Shown piece by piece: positions 1-11,229 of a stretch of DNA of 64,000 nt (positions within the stretch are counted from its first letter, which is position 1; each line of letters begins with the position of its first letter). The notes beneath the pieces were generated by a model that did not search any database, was not told the origin of the DNA, and was given only the letters and a program-made list of their open reading frames with translations. The stretch is taken from contig OZ037834.1 in assembly GCA_964035575.1 (NCBI GenBank), forward strand, positions 1,333,598-1,397,597. Direction: 5' to 3'. Source of the stretch: Rhynchopus sp. YZ270_cl-10. Lineage: Eukaryota > Euglenozoa > Diplonemea > Diplonemida > Diplonemidae. The position numbers were made by a program, and so were the translations under genes.

Positions 1-683
1 TCTCGTACCGTCATTTTATTTCGTTTAAGACAACGCACTGCATTCAACCCGACCAACTCTTCCTTGCTTTTCGCCAACCTTATCATCAAACATAACGTCC
101 CTGGTAACGGTGTCAAAATTTTTTCCATTCTTCGATACGCCTCTTTCGCCTCTTTGTTGTGCCCCGCATTTACCAATGTTTTGATGAGATAGTGTGTCTG
201 GGTTGCTGTTGGATGGATGTCAGAATCTGTTTTTCTCAAAGAAAGGCTTTTGCGGAGTGTATTGGCACAGTCTTCTGCTTCTTTTGTGTGAGAGAGACAT
301 TTCATGAGACCGTCATAGTGCACAGTTTGGATTGCACCGCGGGATTCAAGCTTTGCGATCATATCACGAACGGTGCTGGTATCGTATACTCTTGCTGCAG
401 AGAAGAGAACAGTGTTGTACAAACCCCCGCCCTCCACAGCCGCGCAGTTCTCGGCAGACGTTACTGCCTCTAACAAGCCTCTTCGATATTCCTGCAGCTC
501 AGTTGCCCCCATGGTCCTGTTTTGACTGTATTTCCGTTGGACGAAGGAAACGAATTCATCTTCGGTGAAGCACTCTGAAATGGTATTGTTTCCACTGCTG
601 TGTACACGAAACCGCCGTTTGGAAGAGAAAAAAGGAGATGAAGAGGAAGATGCAATACGGATACAGTTTGCGGTGCGTCGCAT
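1..683 (-). CDS. PPR-like organelle protein, N-terminal part (cut by window edge)
   Basis: An open minus-strand frame of 227 codons starts at the ATG at 683 and runs off the left edge without a stop. An in-frame TAA lies nine codons upstream, so the start is secure. The N terminus (MRRTANCIRIASSSSS, then more Ser, Lys and Arg, no acidic residue early) resembles a mitochondrial presequence. The rest is helical with PPR-like segments, for example YNTVLFSAARVYD near residue 92 and YLIKTLVNAGHNKEAKEA near residue 170. PPR proteins bind organellar RNA; the target cannot be read from sequence. Repeats are degenerate, so the family call is moderate, but the frame, start and composition support a real gene. 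The protein continues beyond the window. Confidence 0.75.
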   Translation of the reverse strand, partial: MRRTANCIRIASSSSSPFFSSKRRFRVHSSGNNTISECFTEDEFVSFVQRKYSQNRTMGATELQEYRRGLLEAVTSAENCAAVEGGGLYNTVLFSAARVYDTSTVRDMIAKLESRGAIQTVHYDGLMKCLSHTKEAEDCANTLRKSLSLRKTDSDIHPTATQTHYLIKTLVNAGHNKEAKEAYRRMEKILTPLPGTLCLMIRLAKSKEELVGLNAVRCLKRNKMTVR

Positions 684-735
684 TGATAGAGAGAGAGAGG
701 AGGTAGGTTATGTACAAGGGGGGGGGGGGGTTTTT
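684..735 (-). promoter_or_regulatory. C/T tract ahead of the PPR-like start codon
   Basis: Read on the minus strand, a run of C, then TTGTACATAACC and a CT-rich stretch end four bases before the ATG. Similar tracts precede most genes here. In Euglenozoa such tracts guide trans-splicing; that role is inferred. Confidence 0.4.
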
Positions 736-2326
736 TTTGATAAAATTGTTGGATTAGTGTAGTTGCCTCGGGTTGTGTTGCTACAGTTTCTTTGATACTC
801 TCACATCATAGTGCAATGTGTGGGAAAGAGGTGTGAAAAGAAAATCTGTTAATTTGGAGTAGGGAGAGAGAGGGAGAGGGAGAGGGGAGAGGAGGGGGAA
901 TACACTGAGGTTGTTCTAGATTCATATACTTTCAGTTCGCAGAATTGAAAGTATTTGAGAGGGTCAACACAGGCGCCCTTTCTTTGGGTTTTAGACTGAG
1001 GTTGTTTGAAAAAAGAGGGAGGGAGAGGGAGGGTGACATTAGAGATTTTGGGAAGGGCTGGGAGAAAAAAAAAAAGAAGTTTTGGAGAGTGCAAAACGCC
1101 TCGCCGTAGTTTTAAAACAAAACAAAACAGAAAAAAAGCGGGCAGATGGGGGGCAGATGATGACGACACCCACATCGGACTGGTCAGGGGATGGGACTAC
1201 TAGTCGTAACGACTAAAGCCACACTAGCAGTGGAACACTGGTGAAACGCTACTCATTTGGCCTAGTAGCACTACCTAGTAGCCCTCCCTGAATAGTCTCA
1301 CCGTGCCTTACTTGGTTCCCAGAGAGGGTTGCGTAGTCTTTTTGGCTCACTTCACCGCTTCATCATCTGAACCAAGAACGACCACTTACCCTAAAGCACT
1401 ATCGAACAAAGACAAATGCGCCTCTTGGAAAAGACAGGGTATGGGTCTGTAGGAGGCGGGGGGGTTTTTGTTGTGTCGACAATCACCTAAGATAGAGTGG
1501 AAGCCTATAGGATAGTCTGTATCCTCTGCACAATTTATTTTTGTATAAAAAAGGCAGTGCGAGAGAAACACCGTAAGGAACCCGCCTCCCGAGAGAGAAA
1601 GAAAAGTTTAATAAGATGGTGTTTGTGATGGTGGTGGACGAGGTCCTCGGAAGGGCATGTGTACACACACACAAAAAGTCGTGCGCAGAAGGTTTTTTTT
1701 CCCTTTGTTCGGGTCGTTGCAAAAAAAAAAAAAAAAAAGTTGGGCCTGACCACAAAGGAAATCTGCTGGTCATCAGTTAAACCTTATTCCTGTACACTGT
1801 TGTTTGGTGTGCTCATACGCAGAAGTCGTGCTAAGCCGGTACAGTCGCCTTAAAATAAAACACAAATACCAAAAGAAGAAAAACATAAAAAGACGAATGT
1901 ACCAATCTTACGCAGACGTCTTAACAAAAAAAAAGTGGCATTTATTAAATTGCCGTTCCCTCACCCCTTTCTTGTTGTTTGATGCATTGATCCGTCTCCA
2001 CACCTGTTGGGTGGTGGTGGTTTTTGGAGTAGCACACGGTTGGGTGAGTGAAACGACGACTTGTCACGTGACACTTTCCGCTCACAAAGTAGTGTGCGTT
2101 TAAAAAGAAGAAAAAAAAAAAAAAGAAGAGGCAAAAATTAAGTTTTACTAACTATAAGAGTAGAACGCTTTCCACATACAATTCATGTAATGTTTGATAA
2201 CACATTACAAAAGGTATTTTTAGACTTTTGTGGGAACTATGGTAAAAAAAAACAAGAGGGTCAATATTGGTGAGTCTCATCTCTCTGTGTTTCAAGTCAC
2301 CAAAAAAAAAAAATTGAATAAAAAAA

Positions 2327-2408
2327 GGGTAAAGTGCGATACCACGTATACTTTTTGTGTACGTGTTATCGCAAACGGAAAAGGTATACGTGATATCGCA
2401 ATTTACCC
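2327..2408. repeat. 82-bp hairpin (MITE-like)
   Basis: Two 25-bp arms, beginning gggtaaagtgcgat and ending atatcgcaatttaccc, are inverted copies matching at about 23 of 25 positions around a 32-bp loop. Too short to encode anything. Confidence 0.7.
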
Positions 2409-3177
2409 AAAATAACAGAAACTAAAAAAATGAACGGGGGTAACGGAGGATTCACCCCAAAAATAGAATATAACAAAGGAACGCCATTTTTAAGTCTGGG
2501 TAAACAAAAAAAAAAAAGACAGCTGTAAAAGTATTGTGCTCGCAGGTCGAGGTCTCTCCCCCTCTCCACACACTCTTTCCTCTTATGTAGGTTGGACAGA
2601 GAGAGACCAAGTCTGCGCGGCAGGTACAGCAGAAACGATATTACCCATCCTAAAAGCTTTTGAGATCTCTGGCAAGATCACTTTGTTATTTTGCTTTGTT
2701 TTTTTTTTTTTGGGATATTTTATTAGATTTCTCCATGATCGTGCTGTGTTGATACAAGTTGATAAATTAGGGGGAAAACGAATAAAAAAAAAATCTGTGG
2801 AAACCCAGAAATACAAACATCAACCAACAAAAAAAATTTTTTTTTCACATGGGGATATCCTCTCGTTGGAGCATTGTTAGGGAGAAAAAAAAAAATGGCA
2901 ATAAAAAAAAAAAAAAAGAAACAAAAAATTGGTAAATATGATTCTAAGCCTCATTTGTGCTTAGTCACCTTTTTAAAAAAAGGTGGAGTAACAATAACAT
3001 AAGATGAACCTCAACCTTGTGGGTAGGTACTTATTAGATTTTTTATGAACGTGATCACAATCCTTGTCGTACATGCAGAAGAGGAAGAAGAAGAAGAGAA
3101 AGAAAGAGCAGAGTTTATGAGATAAACCTAATCCTCGCGTGCTTAGCTACCTTCTAATTAAAAAAAAAAACACTCTA

Positions 3178-3234
3178 TGGTGCTCCGGAGGGGGTCGATA
3201 TTGACAGGTCGTTGACTGATTTCCCATATCACCA
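3178..3234. repeat. TGGTGCTCC family, short copy
   Basis: Starts TGGTGCTCCGGAGGGGGTC and ends TATCACCA, with the internal motif TTGACAGGTCGTTGAC. Related copies at 47796-47950, 53033-53105 and 58029-58152 share the ends and the internal motif. Confidence 0.65.
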
Positions 3235-3444
3235 CTCTATCTTTTTCCATTTGGACACAATAATCACAATAAAATACAAAATTCTGTGGAAAAAATGAGC
3301 AACAGCCACTTCAAAGAAAACGGCAAAAAAACATTAACTCCACTTTTTTTCAGTACACACACATAACAGAAGGTCGACCAGCGGTGTTGTACAAAAAAAT
3401 AAAATGCACTTTGAAAAGCCATGTATATAGACATTCCTCAGATC

Positions 3445-6400
3445 TTACTCAACCGTCACCCAAACTGCCATTTCTGGGCTTTCTGGGGAGTCCTCTATGC
3501 AATCGAATTCCTCTGTGAGAGTGCCTTTTTCGTTGTATGTGGATTCAGAGCATTTTGATTGGCGCTTGTAGAGGGCCCAGATTGTGAGGAGGAGGCAGGC
3601 TGCGCAGAAGAAAGCAATGCCTGCGAAGATGGCAGGGTTGATACCACCATTACCACCATTAGCATGCGCCGGAACCACCGTCATAACACCAGATGGCATT
3701 TCCGTCCCCCCACCCCCCTCCCCACACACCTGCAGCCCCCCTACCCTCATCTCTGCCTCCGCAAAGGCCCCGCCACCCCAGCTGGGGTACACCCACAGCT
3801 GTGTATAGCGTGCCTCGGCGATGAAGGTGAAGGTGACGGTGGTTGCGTTTGGGAAGGCCATCTCGGAGATGAAGACCGTCTGCTCACTGCTCGCAACGGG
3901 GACCACCGGGGAGGAGGTGGTTGGAATGACGCCGTTTGCAAGCCGGACAGAAAAGGTGCCCTGTGTAGAGGACGTTTCGACCTGCATGTATGCGCGGTAC
4001 TGCACTCCAACCGCGAACACGGCGTCAGCAATGATGCCAGCGCTGAGGCCGGAGTGTGCCCATAACCACACCGAGTGTTCGTCCCCTGCCCCCTCTGTTA
4101 ATGCAGGAAGCAGTGCAGGGGAGCCATGCGAGCTGTGCCACCCTGGCACCAACCCGGTGGAAACTGCGTCAGAGGCGTTGCTTTCTGTCGTGAAGGTGGG
4201 GTTCGCGATGAGGAGTGATGTGCACGTTGTCGGGGCGGGAGTGGTGGGGGTGGTAGGGACTGCAGTTGGGGCAGTGGTAGGTACCAGAGTAGGTGCCAGA
4301 ATAGGTACCAGAGTAGGTGACTGAGTAGGTGCCAGAGTAGGTGCCGGAATAGGTGCCAGGGTAGGGCTTTCCGAGGGATAGCGGTCTGGATGTGGCGATG
4401 CATAGCTATCATTGCTCGGGGACAGAGGTGTCGCAGTCGATGCCGCATTGCACACTACAACGTTGTCCACTGAAAGCTCTGCCTGAGACATCTGGTCTGT
4501 GCCCGTCCAGTTTGGGTAGATCCACAGCTGTGAGAAGTCTGCGTCTGCAGTGAAGTTGAAGGTGACAACAGTTGCATTCGTAAACACCATCCCACCCGTG
4601 TACACCGTCTGCTGGCTGGCCACAGAGGGGGGTTTCAATGAGGTGCTTTGGTGCAGCCCGTTCGCCAGCTTCACGTAGAAGCTTCCTGGGTGTGTCTCCG
4701 GGTTGGTCCGCACCCACATGCTTGCGTGGTAGTGTGTGTTCTTTGTGAAGGTAGCGTCGGCAAATATTCCTTCGCCCATACCAGAGTGTGACCACATCCA
4801 CATGCGGTATGACGTGCCCATTCCGAAGAGTGTGGGTGTACCATGCGAGCTGGACCACCCAGGCACTGACTCTGCACCCTCTGGTGCGCTCCGTTCAGGG
4901 TCGAAGGTCGGGTTTTCCACCAGCGATGCTGCGCACTCAGGGTTAGGAAGGGAATCAGCAGGTGTCTCCGGACCTGGTGTGTTCGTACCTGGTGTCTCCG
5001 TGCGCGGAAGTACAGCAGTCTCTGTCACAGGCACAGGCGGCACCCATGTTTGAGGCACTTCAGTTGTCTCTGCGCACACCATGACACTGCCCACCCTGAG
5101 CTCTGCCTGAGACATCTGGTCTGTGCCCGTCCAGTTTGGGTAGATCCACAGCTGTGAGAAGTCTGCGTCTGCAGTGAAGTTGAAGGTGACAACAGTTACA
5201 TTCGTGAACACCATCCCACCCGTGTACACCGTCTGCTGGCTGGCCACAGAGGGTTTTGGTGTGACCCACGTGGTCTCGTTATGTAGCCCGTTCGCTAGCT
5301 TCACGTAGAAGCTTCCTGGGTGTGTCTCCGGGTTGGTCACGACCCACATGCTTGCGTGGTAGTGTGTGTTTGCAGAGAAGGCGGCAGCAGTGAACATCCC
5401 TTCACCAACACCTGAGTGCGACCACATCCATGCTGAGTGGTCCAGCGCCGAAGCACTGTCCAGCGCAGGAAGCACCGAAGGACTCCCATGTGAGGCCTCC
5501 CACCCAGTTATGTTCCCCACACGAATTGCCTGGCTCGAGTCGGTCACATCAGCAAGGTCTTTGACCGCAAAATCCGGGTTCTTCACAATTGAGGTGCTGC
5601 ACTGGGCAGCAGCCGGCACTGTGCGTGGTGTCTCCGTACCTGGTGTCTCCGTGCACGGTACAGCAGTCTCTGTCACAGGCACAGGCGGCACCCATGTTTG
5701 AGGCACTTCAGTTGTCTCTGCGCACACCATGACACTGCCCACCCTGAGTTCTGCCTGAGTCCTCTGGTCTGTGCCCGTCCAGTTTGGGTAGATCCACAGC
5801 TGTGAGAAGTCTGCGTCTGCAGTGAAGTTGAAGGTGGCAACAGTGGCATTTGTAAACACCATCCCACCCGTGTACACCGTCTGCTGGCTGGCCACAGAGG
5901 GGGGTTTCCCACCATCGGAGTGTAGCCCGTTCGCCAGCTTCACGTAGAAGCTTCCTGGGTGTGTCTCCGGGTTGGTCCGCACCCACATGCTTGCGTGGTA
6001 GTGTGTGTTCTTTGTGAAGGTAGCGTCGGCAAATATTCCTTCGCCCTTACCAGAGTACGACCACATCCACACTGAGTGGTCCAGCACCGAAGTATCGTTG
6101 ATCGCCGCGAACAATGAAGGGGTGCCATGCGAGGCCTGCCAGCCACTTACGTTCCCCTTCCACAATGCGTTGTTCAGGTCCGTCGCGTCAGCAACGTCTT
6201 TGACAGCGAAATCTGGGTTCAGCAGAAGCGAGGTGCTGCACTGGTCAGCTTCTGGCACAAGTGTGCTTGGCGCAAGTGTGTTAGGTTGTGCTGAGGGCGG
6301 TGCAGACACAGCGTACGCTTCCACAGTCGTCTTCGCATCACCCACAATGACGCAGTAGAACACACCCATATCCTCAAGCAACGCAGTCAAGTCCCCACTC

Positions 6401-7371
6401 AGCACAACTGCCGACTGCATTGACACAGTCACACTCTGTGTTGACGTGGACGGGAAGTCAGAAAGCGGCACACGCAACAGACCCTGATTCCTTCCTGAGA
6501 GGTACACGAATTCCCCAACCACATCAATGCTGAACAGCCTGGTCAAGTCCGTCAAGTCAACCGCGTACTGAAACTTCCCAAACTCGGCATCCTGCATACT
6601 GAACACATTGATGTAGGCCCATTTGTGGTACGCCGCACACAGAAGCTGGTCACCAGCAAACGCTATCCATGGCTCTGTGTCGTGCCCGACAGCCTCCTCC
6701 AGCACCGAGTGCACTGACCCACTTGCCACGTTCACTGCCACCACTGCACCCCAAGTTGTATTCAGAGAACGCCCCCCGAAGTAGACGAGCCCGTTGCGTT
6801 CTATGCCTGGCTCGCGTGAACGTACTGCGAAGTTGTCGGTGGTGAAGGACACGAGCTGGGGTGGCCAGATGCCCGCAGTGAGGGGGCTTACCGCGAGCAG
6901 GTACGTTGAGATGATGGAGGGAGAGGAACATCGAGAGGACACGGCCTCATATGTTTCGCACTCGGCGACCACGAGCACTTGCCCCAGTCCGCTGAGTGGT
7001 TTCCCTACCACGCTGAGCGAGGTGACGGTACGAGACAACACCATCATGCGTGGCGCTTGGAGACTGCCGTCGGTGGTGTTCAATGGGTGAATCCGTATCC
7101 CATACTGCGCGTCCGCAGGTGAGACAACAAGGTACTGTGTGTCGTCGTCCACCACCACATGCGCCATGGCAAAGATCCCTGCACCCGTCGCTGTCGTCGC
7201 AATCACAGGCGGCACCTCGCCCAGGTCTGCCTGCACAACATCACCCGAGGCAGTGCCGAGGTACAGCACGCCCTTGATAGCAACCATCGCTGTCGGCGTA
7301 ACATCAAGACTACCTACAGACCGCACGTCAAACGCACCCAGCATGCACACTGCGAGTACAGGGGTCAGCAT
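3445..7371 (-). CDS. Surface glycoprotein, tandem family copy 1 (four jelly-roll domains)
   Basis: 1308 residues from the ATG at 7371; upstream codons in frame are a GTG extension I do not use, since all five paralogues begin MLTPVLAVCMLGAFDV, a signal peptide. Residues 25-365 look like a beta-propeller (repeated strand pairs such as GVLYLGTASGDVVQADL and GEFVYLSGRNQGLLRVPL). Then come four jelly-roll domains at about 377-548, 589-763, 813-973 and 1051-1212. Each opens with Cys then NPDF or NPTF, has a GWxxSHGxP motif, and ends in a V-V-C strand, like CBM4/9-type carbohydrate-binding domains. Pro/Thr linkers separate them; the longest (974-1050) is built on SPTLAP-like units. A membrane span lies at about 1245-1267, with a 40-residue acidic tail. 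Many N-x-S/T sites. Domains 1-3 are near-copies of each other. Expected at the plasma membrane or cell surface; the ligand is unknown. Confidence 0.9.
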   Translation of the reverse strand: MLTPVLAVCMLGAFDVRSVGSLDVTPTAMVAIKGVLYLGTASGDVVQADLGEVPPVIATTATGAGIFAMAHVVVDDDTQYLVVSPADAQYGIRIHPLNTTDGSLQAPRMMVLSRTVTSLSVVGKPLSGLGQVLVVAECETYEAVSSRCSSPSIISTYLLAVSPLTAGIWPPQLVSFTTDNFAVRSREPGIERNGLVYFGGRSLNTTWGAVVAVNVASGSVHSVLEEAVGHDTEPWIAFAGDQLLCAAYHKWAYINVFSMQDAEFGKFQYAVDLTDLTRLFSIDVVGEFVYLSGRNQGLLRVPLSDFPSTSTQSVTVSMQSAVVLSGDLTALLEDMGVFYCVIVGDAKTTVEAYAVSAPPSAQPNTLAPSTLVPEADQCSTSLLLNPDFAVKDVADATDLNNALWKGNVSGWQASHGTPSLFAAINDTSVLDHSVWMWSYSGKGEGIFADATFTKNTHYHASMWVRTNPETHPGSFYVKLANGLHSDGGKPPSVASQQTVYTGGMVFTNATVATFNFTADADFSQLWIYPNWTGTDQRTQAELRVGSVMVCAETTEVPQTWVPPVPVTETAVPCTETPGTETPRTVPAAAQCSTSIVKNPDFAVKDLADVTDSSQAIRVGNITGWEASHGSPSVLPALDSASALDHSAWMWSHSGVGEGMFTAAAFSANTHYHASMWVVTNPETHPGSFYVKLANGLHNETTWVTPKPSVASQQTVYTGGMVFTNVTVVTFNFTADADFSQLWIYPNWTGTDQMSQAELRVGSVMVCAETTEVPQTWVPPVPVTETAVLPRTETPGTNTPGPETPADSLPNPECAASLVENPTFDPERSAPEGAESVPGWSSSHGTPTLFGMGTSYRMWMWSHSGMGEGIFADATFTKNTHYHASMWVRTNPETHPGSFYVKLANGLHQSTSLKPPSVASQQTVYTGGMVFTNATVVTFNFTADADFSQLWIYPNWTGTDQMSQAELSVDNVVVCNAASTATPLSPSNDSYASPHPDRYPSESPTLAPIPAPTLAPTQSPTLVPILAPTLVPTTAPTAVPTTPTTPAPTTCTSLLIANPTFTTESNASDAVSTGLVPGWHSSHGSPALLPALTEGAGDEHSVWLWAHSGLSAGIIADAVFAVGVQYRAYMQVETSSTQGTFSVRLANGVIPTTSSPVVPVASSEQTVFISEMAFPNATTVTFTFIAEARYTQLWVYPSWGGGAFAEAEMRVGGLQVCGEGGGGTEMPSGVMTVVPAHANGGNGGINPAIFAGIAFFCAACLLLTIWALYKRQSKCSESTYNEKGTLTEEFDCIEDSPESPEMAVWVTVE

Positions 7372-7910
7372 ACTTTTTCCTCTTTTTTTTAGCTGGGTGG
7401 TGTAATATATCAGTTGGTTGTGTTGTGGTGTTGACGTGTGACAAACAAAAAATCCACCTTTTTTTAACGTCCTCACACATCACTTTCGCACCTTTGGGAG
7501 ATGGTATGTGTTGGCAGGTATGAGAATATTAAAAAAAAAGTTTGGCTTGAAATACAAAGCCCTCTTGTGACAGTGTCTCTCCCAAAAAATGAAAACTATT
7601 CGAAAGAGAAGACACCACAGGCCCACCAAGCAGACTCACATATGGGTTATATTCCGATAACGAAGGATAATTTTCGTGGTAAATGGGGAGGCGCTTCCGT
7701 TAAACGGCAACCCACAAGAGTAGAACGACAACCAAACTTTTGAGAAACAGACGCCAATGAGACCTAGAGTCTCTCTTCTTACTTGTGTGCTACAGACAAA
7801 CATGACAACGCTAACCACGACTGCCACGGCAGAGCGGGGTCCCTAACGGTTCACTGGGGGGGATCCACATAGATAAAGAAAACAAAAAAAAACGAAAGCA
7901 AGGAAGAAAT
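7372..7910. other. 5' flank of gene 1
   Basis: The first 230 bp match the 5' flank of gene 2 (14948-15200) and include a module D copy (about 7545-7582). The stretch 7640-7880 matches parts of the flanks at 19240-19460 and 23580-23790, so it belongs to the duplicated unit. On the minus strand a CACCACCCAG sits shortly before the ATG. No gene seen. Confidence 0.6.
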
Positions 7911-8646
7911 CAGGGTATTATATACGTATAGTAAAACTGGTCAGGCTGACCAGTTTTTGAAATTTTTTTGGGGGAAAAAAAAAGTGGGCTCTCAACGTAG
8001 ACCGCGAAATGGAAGTAAGCTGGGCGGGAGGGTGGGCGTGGCGTGGATATATTCTGTTGCGACACGTAATTTTTCCAAGTTTTCAAAAAAAAAAGTGGGC
8101 TGGGGTTTTTTGGGGTTTCGCGACCACTTCTTCCACCCCACCCAAAATCCTGCCTCACGAAAAGGAGACTGAAAGGGAAAAAATTATGCCCGAGCCTCCG
8201 AATTGGTCAAACGCCGAAGGAAAAGGAAGCATGCAACATGGCGAAATAATAAAAGTAGCGTACCGTGCGCCTGCGGCGCAAGCTTGCAACCCACCCCTTC
8301 CCATGACATAGTTTGGCAGTAAAAATGCGCAATTGTAATCACATTTTTTTTAAATGTTGCGTACCGTGGCTTCGCTTTGGGTGCCATGACCGCCCTTTCT
8401 TTGTTGTAAATGTACTGAGGTTACTAACAGTTCGTGTTCCTGGCCATGGAGTTGGATAACCGAGGAATTCTCACATTCCTCCGGAGCCCCCCAACTTGAG
8501 CTGGGTTGGGGACCCGGGCTCGACCGAGTTTCAACGAAAACCCCCAAAACCAAAAATCCCCTGTTTAAGTCTTTTGTGGTGAAAAAAAATCCTGAAATCC
8601 GGTGACCAGTTTTTTTGAAAATTTGAAAAACCTGTATAATACCCTG
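7911..8646. mobile_element. Small TIR element, CAGGGTATTATA ends
   Basis: The left end CAGGGTATTATATAC and the right end GTATAATACCCTG are inverted copies, and both ends carry ACTGGTCA just inside. About 736 bp with no convincing frame, so non-autonomous. Flanks (GAAGAAAT and AAGAAAAC) are similar but not an exact target duplication. A 75-bp internal stretch (8476-8550) recurs at 30336-30411. Confidence 0.6.
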
Positions 8647-8667
8647 AAGAAAACCAGTAAAAAAAAA

Positions 8668-9948
8668 AATAACTATTTATTCAACGCCTTTTAGCGTGGT
8701 TTTTTTTTGCGATAACTTCACGCATTTTTTTCCCAGGCGAGTGGTAGTTAATTTGCCGAGCGAAGCGAGGCAAATTGAATCCACGAGCCTGGGAAAAAAA
8801 TAAGTGAAGTATCGCAAAAAAATTCGCTAAAAGGCGTTGAATACGTAATTTTATTTCACGTTAAATAAAGTATACGAAAGGATTTGGCACTTTTAACGTG
8901 ACTCATTTATTGTGCAATAACTAACGAGTTTGTGTCCCTCCAGGTAGCTTTCCTTACCCTCCCGCCAGCGCTACCGGGAATCCCACGGGACCCCTAGCTA
9001 GGCTAGCGGGACTCCCGCTGGGGGGGCTGGCGTACCTGAGGGGCTGGAGGGAGGCTAAAAAAGGCTGGAGGGTCCCTCCAGCCCTGTTACCCTCCCGCGG
9101 GGGAACCTGCAAAAACCCGGTAAACTGGGCCCGGGTGCTAGCGGGAGGTCGGGAAATGGCTATCGTGCAAGAGCGAGAGACATTCAGAAGATCCCCGCCC
9201 ATCACAGAATATCATGTCAGCACCGCCTTCCTCACAATGAAGTAAGGGGGTGGTGTGTCCTTCGCCTTGATAGTAATGAAGGAGTCGATTTCTTGTTTCG
9301 TAAGTGAGGAGTGTCTTGGACTGTCGTGTCGGTAGCCGGTCTCGTGTTGCTTCAAGAGACACACGAGCCTGCGGAAACTGGTCTTGCAGTTGCACCCCAT
9401 ACTTCCTCACCAATATGTTGCTCAGCTTACTGAACGCTGTCCATTACGACGACGATTTGATGCACTATGCACAAAACAAAGTCGGCTTCCGTGGGCTTAC
9501 CGTTGGGCTTCCCTTAAAAAGCGGTCCCATTCACGGATGTACGGTGTCGACGATGCTAGTCCTTCAACAAAACCACTGTAGTGCTCGTCCATCTCTTGTC
9601 GGAGGACCGTTTGCGTCTTAGATCCTTCGGCATGTTGCGTGTGTCAAAAAAAAATGGGAAAAGTCCAAAAAAAAAATCGCAATTTTCAATTTTTAGGCGG
9701 GTGGTAGTGCAGGATGTACCAAAATTTAGCGTGAAGTTATCGCCAAAAAAAACCCCTGTTTTAGCGTGAAAAAAACAAAAATAAAATCACGCTCCTAAGG
9801 AATTGCAGTGAAAAAAAGTGAAAATGCGTGAAATAAAGTTCAATTAGCGTGGTTTTTATTTGCGAAAAAAACACGGCGTGAAATTATCATTAAAAAGAAT
9901 CACGCTAAAAGTGCCAAATCCTTCGTATACTTTATTTAACTGTGGAAT
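8668..9948. repeat. 1281-bp unit, copy 1
   Basis: First of two adjacent copies with an exact 1281-bp offset. It holds a hairpin (8678-8843: arms start TATTCAACGCCTTTTAGCG, inner stem AATTTGCC/GGCAAATT). Next comes a body bounded by about 40-bp inverted repeats (8860-8901 and 9900-9940, sharing GTTAAATAAAGTATACGA), then GC-rich DNA. The minus-strand frame at 9138-9413 is open, but I cannot assign it to a family. Confidence 0.85.
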
Positions 9949-11229
9949 AATAACTATTTATTCAACGCCTTTTAGCGTGGTTTTTTTTTGCGATAACTTC
10001 ACGCATTTTTTTCCCAGGCGAGTGGTAGTTAATTTGCCGAGCGAAGCGAGGCAAATTGAATCCACGAGCCTGGGAAAAAAATAAGTGAAGTATCGCAAAA
10101 AAATTCGCTAAAAGGCGTTGAATACGTAATTTTATTTCACGTTAAATAAAGTATACGAAAGGATTTGGCACTTTTAACGTGACTCATTTATTGTGCAATA
10201 ACTAACGAGTTTGTGTCCCTCCAGGTAGCTTTCCTTACCCTCCCGCCAGCGCTACCGGGAATCCCACGGGACCCCTAGCTAGGCTAGCGGGACTCCCGCT
10301 GGGGGGGCTGGCGTACCTGAGGGGCTGGAGGGAGGCTAAAAAAGGCTGGAGGGTCCCTCCAGCCCTGTTACCCTCCCGCGGGGGAACCTGCAAAAACCCG
10401 GTAAACTGGGCCCGGGTGCTAGCGGGAGGTCGGGAAATGGCTATCGTGCAAGAGCGAGAGACATTCAGAAGATCCCCGCCCATCACAGAATATCATGTCA
10501 GCACCGCCTTCCTCACAATGAAGTAAGGGGGTGGTGTGTCCTTCGCCTTGATAGTAATGAAGGAGTCGATTTCTTGTTTCGTAAGTGAGGAGTGTCTTGG
10601 ACTGTCGTGTCGGTAGCCGGTCTCGTGTTGCTTCAAGAGACACACGAGCCTGCGGAAACTGGTCTTGCAGTTGCACCCATACTTCCTCACCAATATGCTG
10701 CTCAGCTTACTGAACGCTGTCCATTACGACGACGATTTGATGCACTATGCACAAAACAAAGTCGGCTTCCGTGGGCTTACCGTTGGGCTTCCCTTAAAAA
10801 GCGGTCCCATTCACGGATGTACGGTGTCGACGATGCTAGTCCTTCAACAAAACCACTGTAGTGCTCGTCCATCTCTTGTCGGAGGACCGTTTACGTCTTA
10901 GATCCTTCGGCATGTTGCGTGTGTCAAAAAAAATGGGAAAAGTGCAAAAAAAAATCGCAATTTTCAATTTTTAGGCGGGTGGTGGTGCAGGATGTACCAA
11001 AATTTAGCGTGAAGTTATCGCCAAAAAAAACCCCTGTTTTAGCGTGAAAAAAACAAAAATAAAATCACGCTCCTAAGGAATTGCAGTGAAAAAAAGTGAA
11101 AAATGCGTGAAATAAAGTTCAATTAGCGTGGTTTTTATTTGCGAAAAAAACACGGCGTGAAATTATCATTAAAAAGAATCACGCTAAAAGTGCCAAATCC
11201 TTCGTATACTTTATTTAACTGTGGAATAA
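9949..11229. repeat. 1281-bp unit, copy 2
   Basis: About 99% identical to copy 1, with a few single-base differences and small length changes in A runs. It has the same hairpin (9959-10124) and the same inverted repeats (about 10141 and 11180-11219). It ends in a 20-A run. The near identity means a recent duplication. Confidence 0.85.

Larger units (their letters stand above)
736..3444. other. Spacer, no gene seen
   Basis: About 2.7 kb of AT-rich DNA with many A/T homopolymers and purine-rich runs (850-900, 1010-1080). It contains a 26-bp string (1465-1490, TTGTGTCGACAATCACCTAA core) that recurs at 25760 and 61053, a hairpin element (2327-2408), module C copies (2931-2973, 3117-3155) and a small TIR element (3178-3234). 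No frame here has coding character. The unexplained stretch 1200-1450 is less AT-rich and resembles nothing else in the window. Confidence 0.6.
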
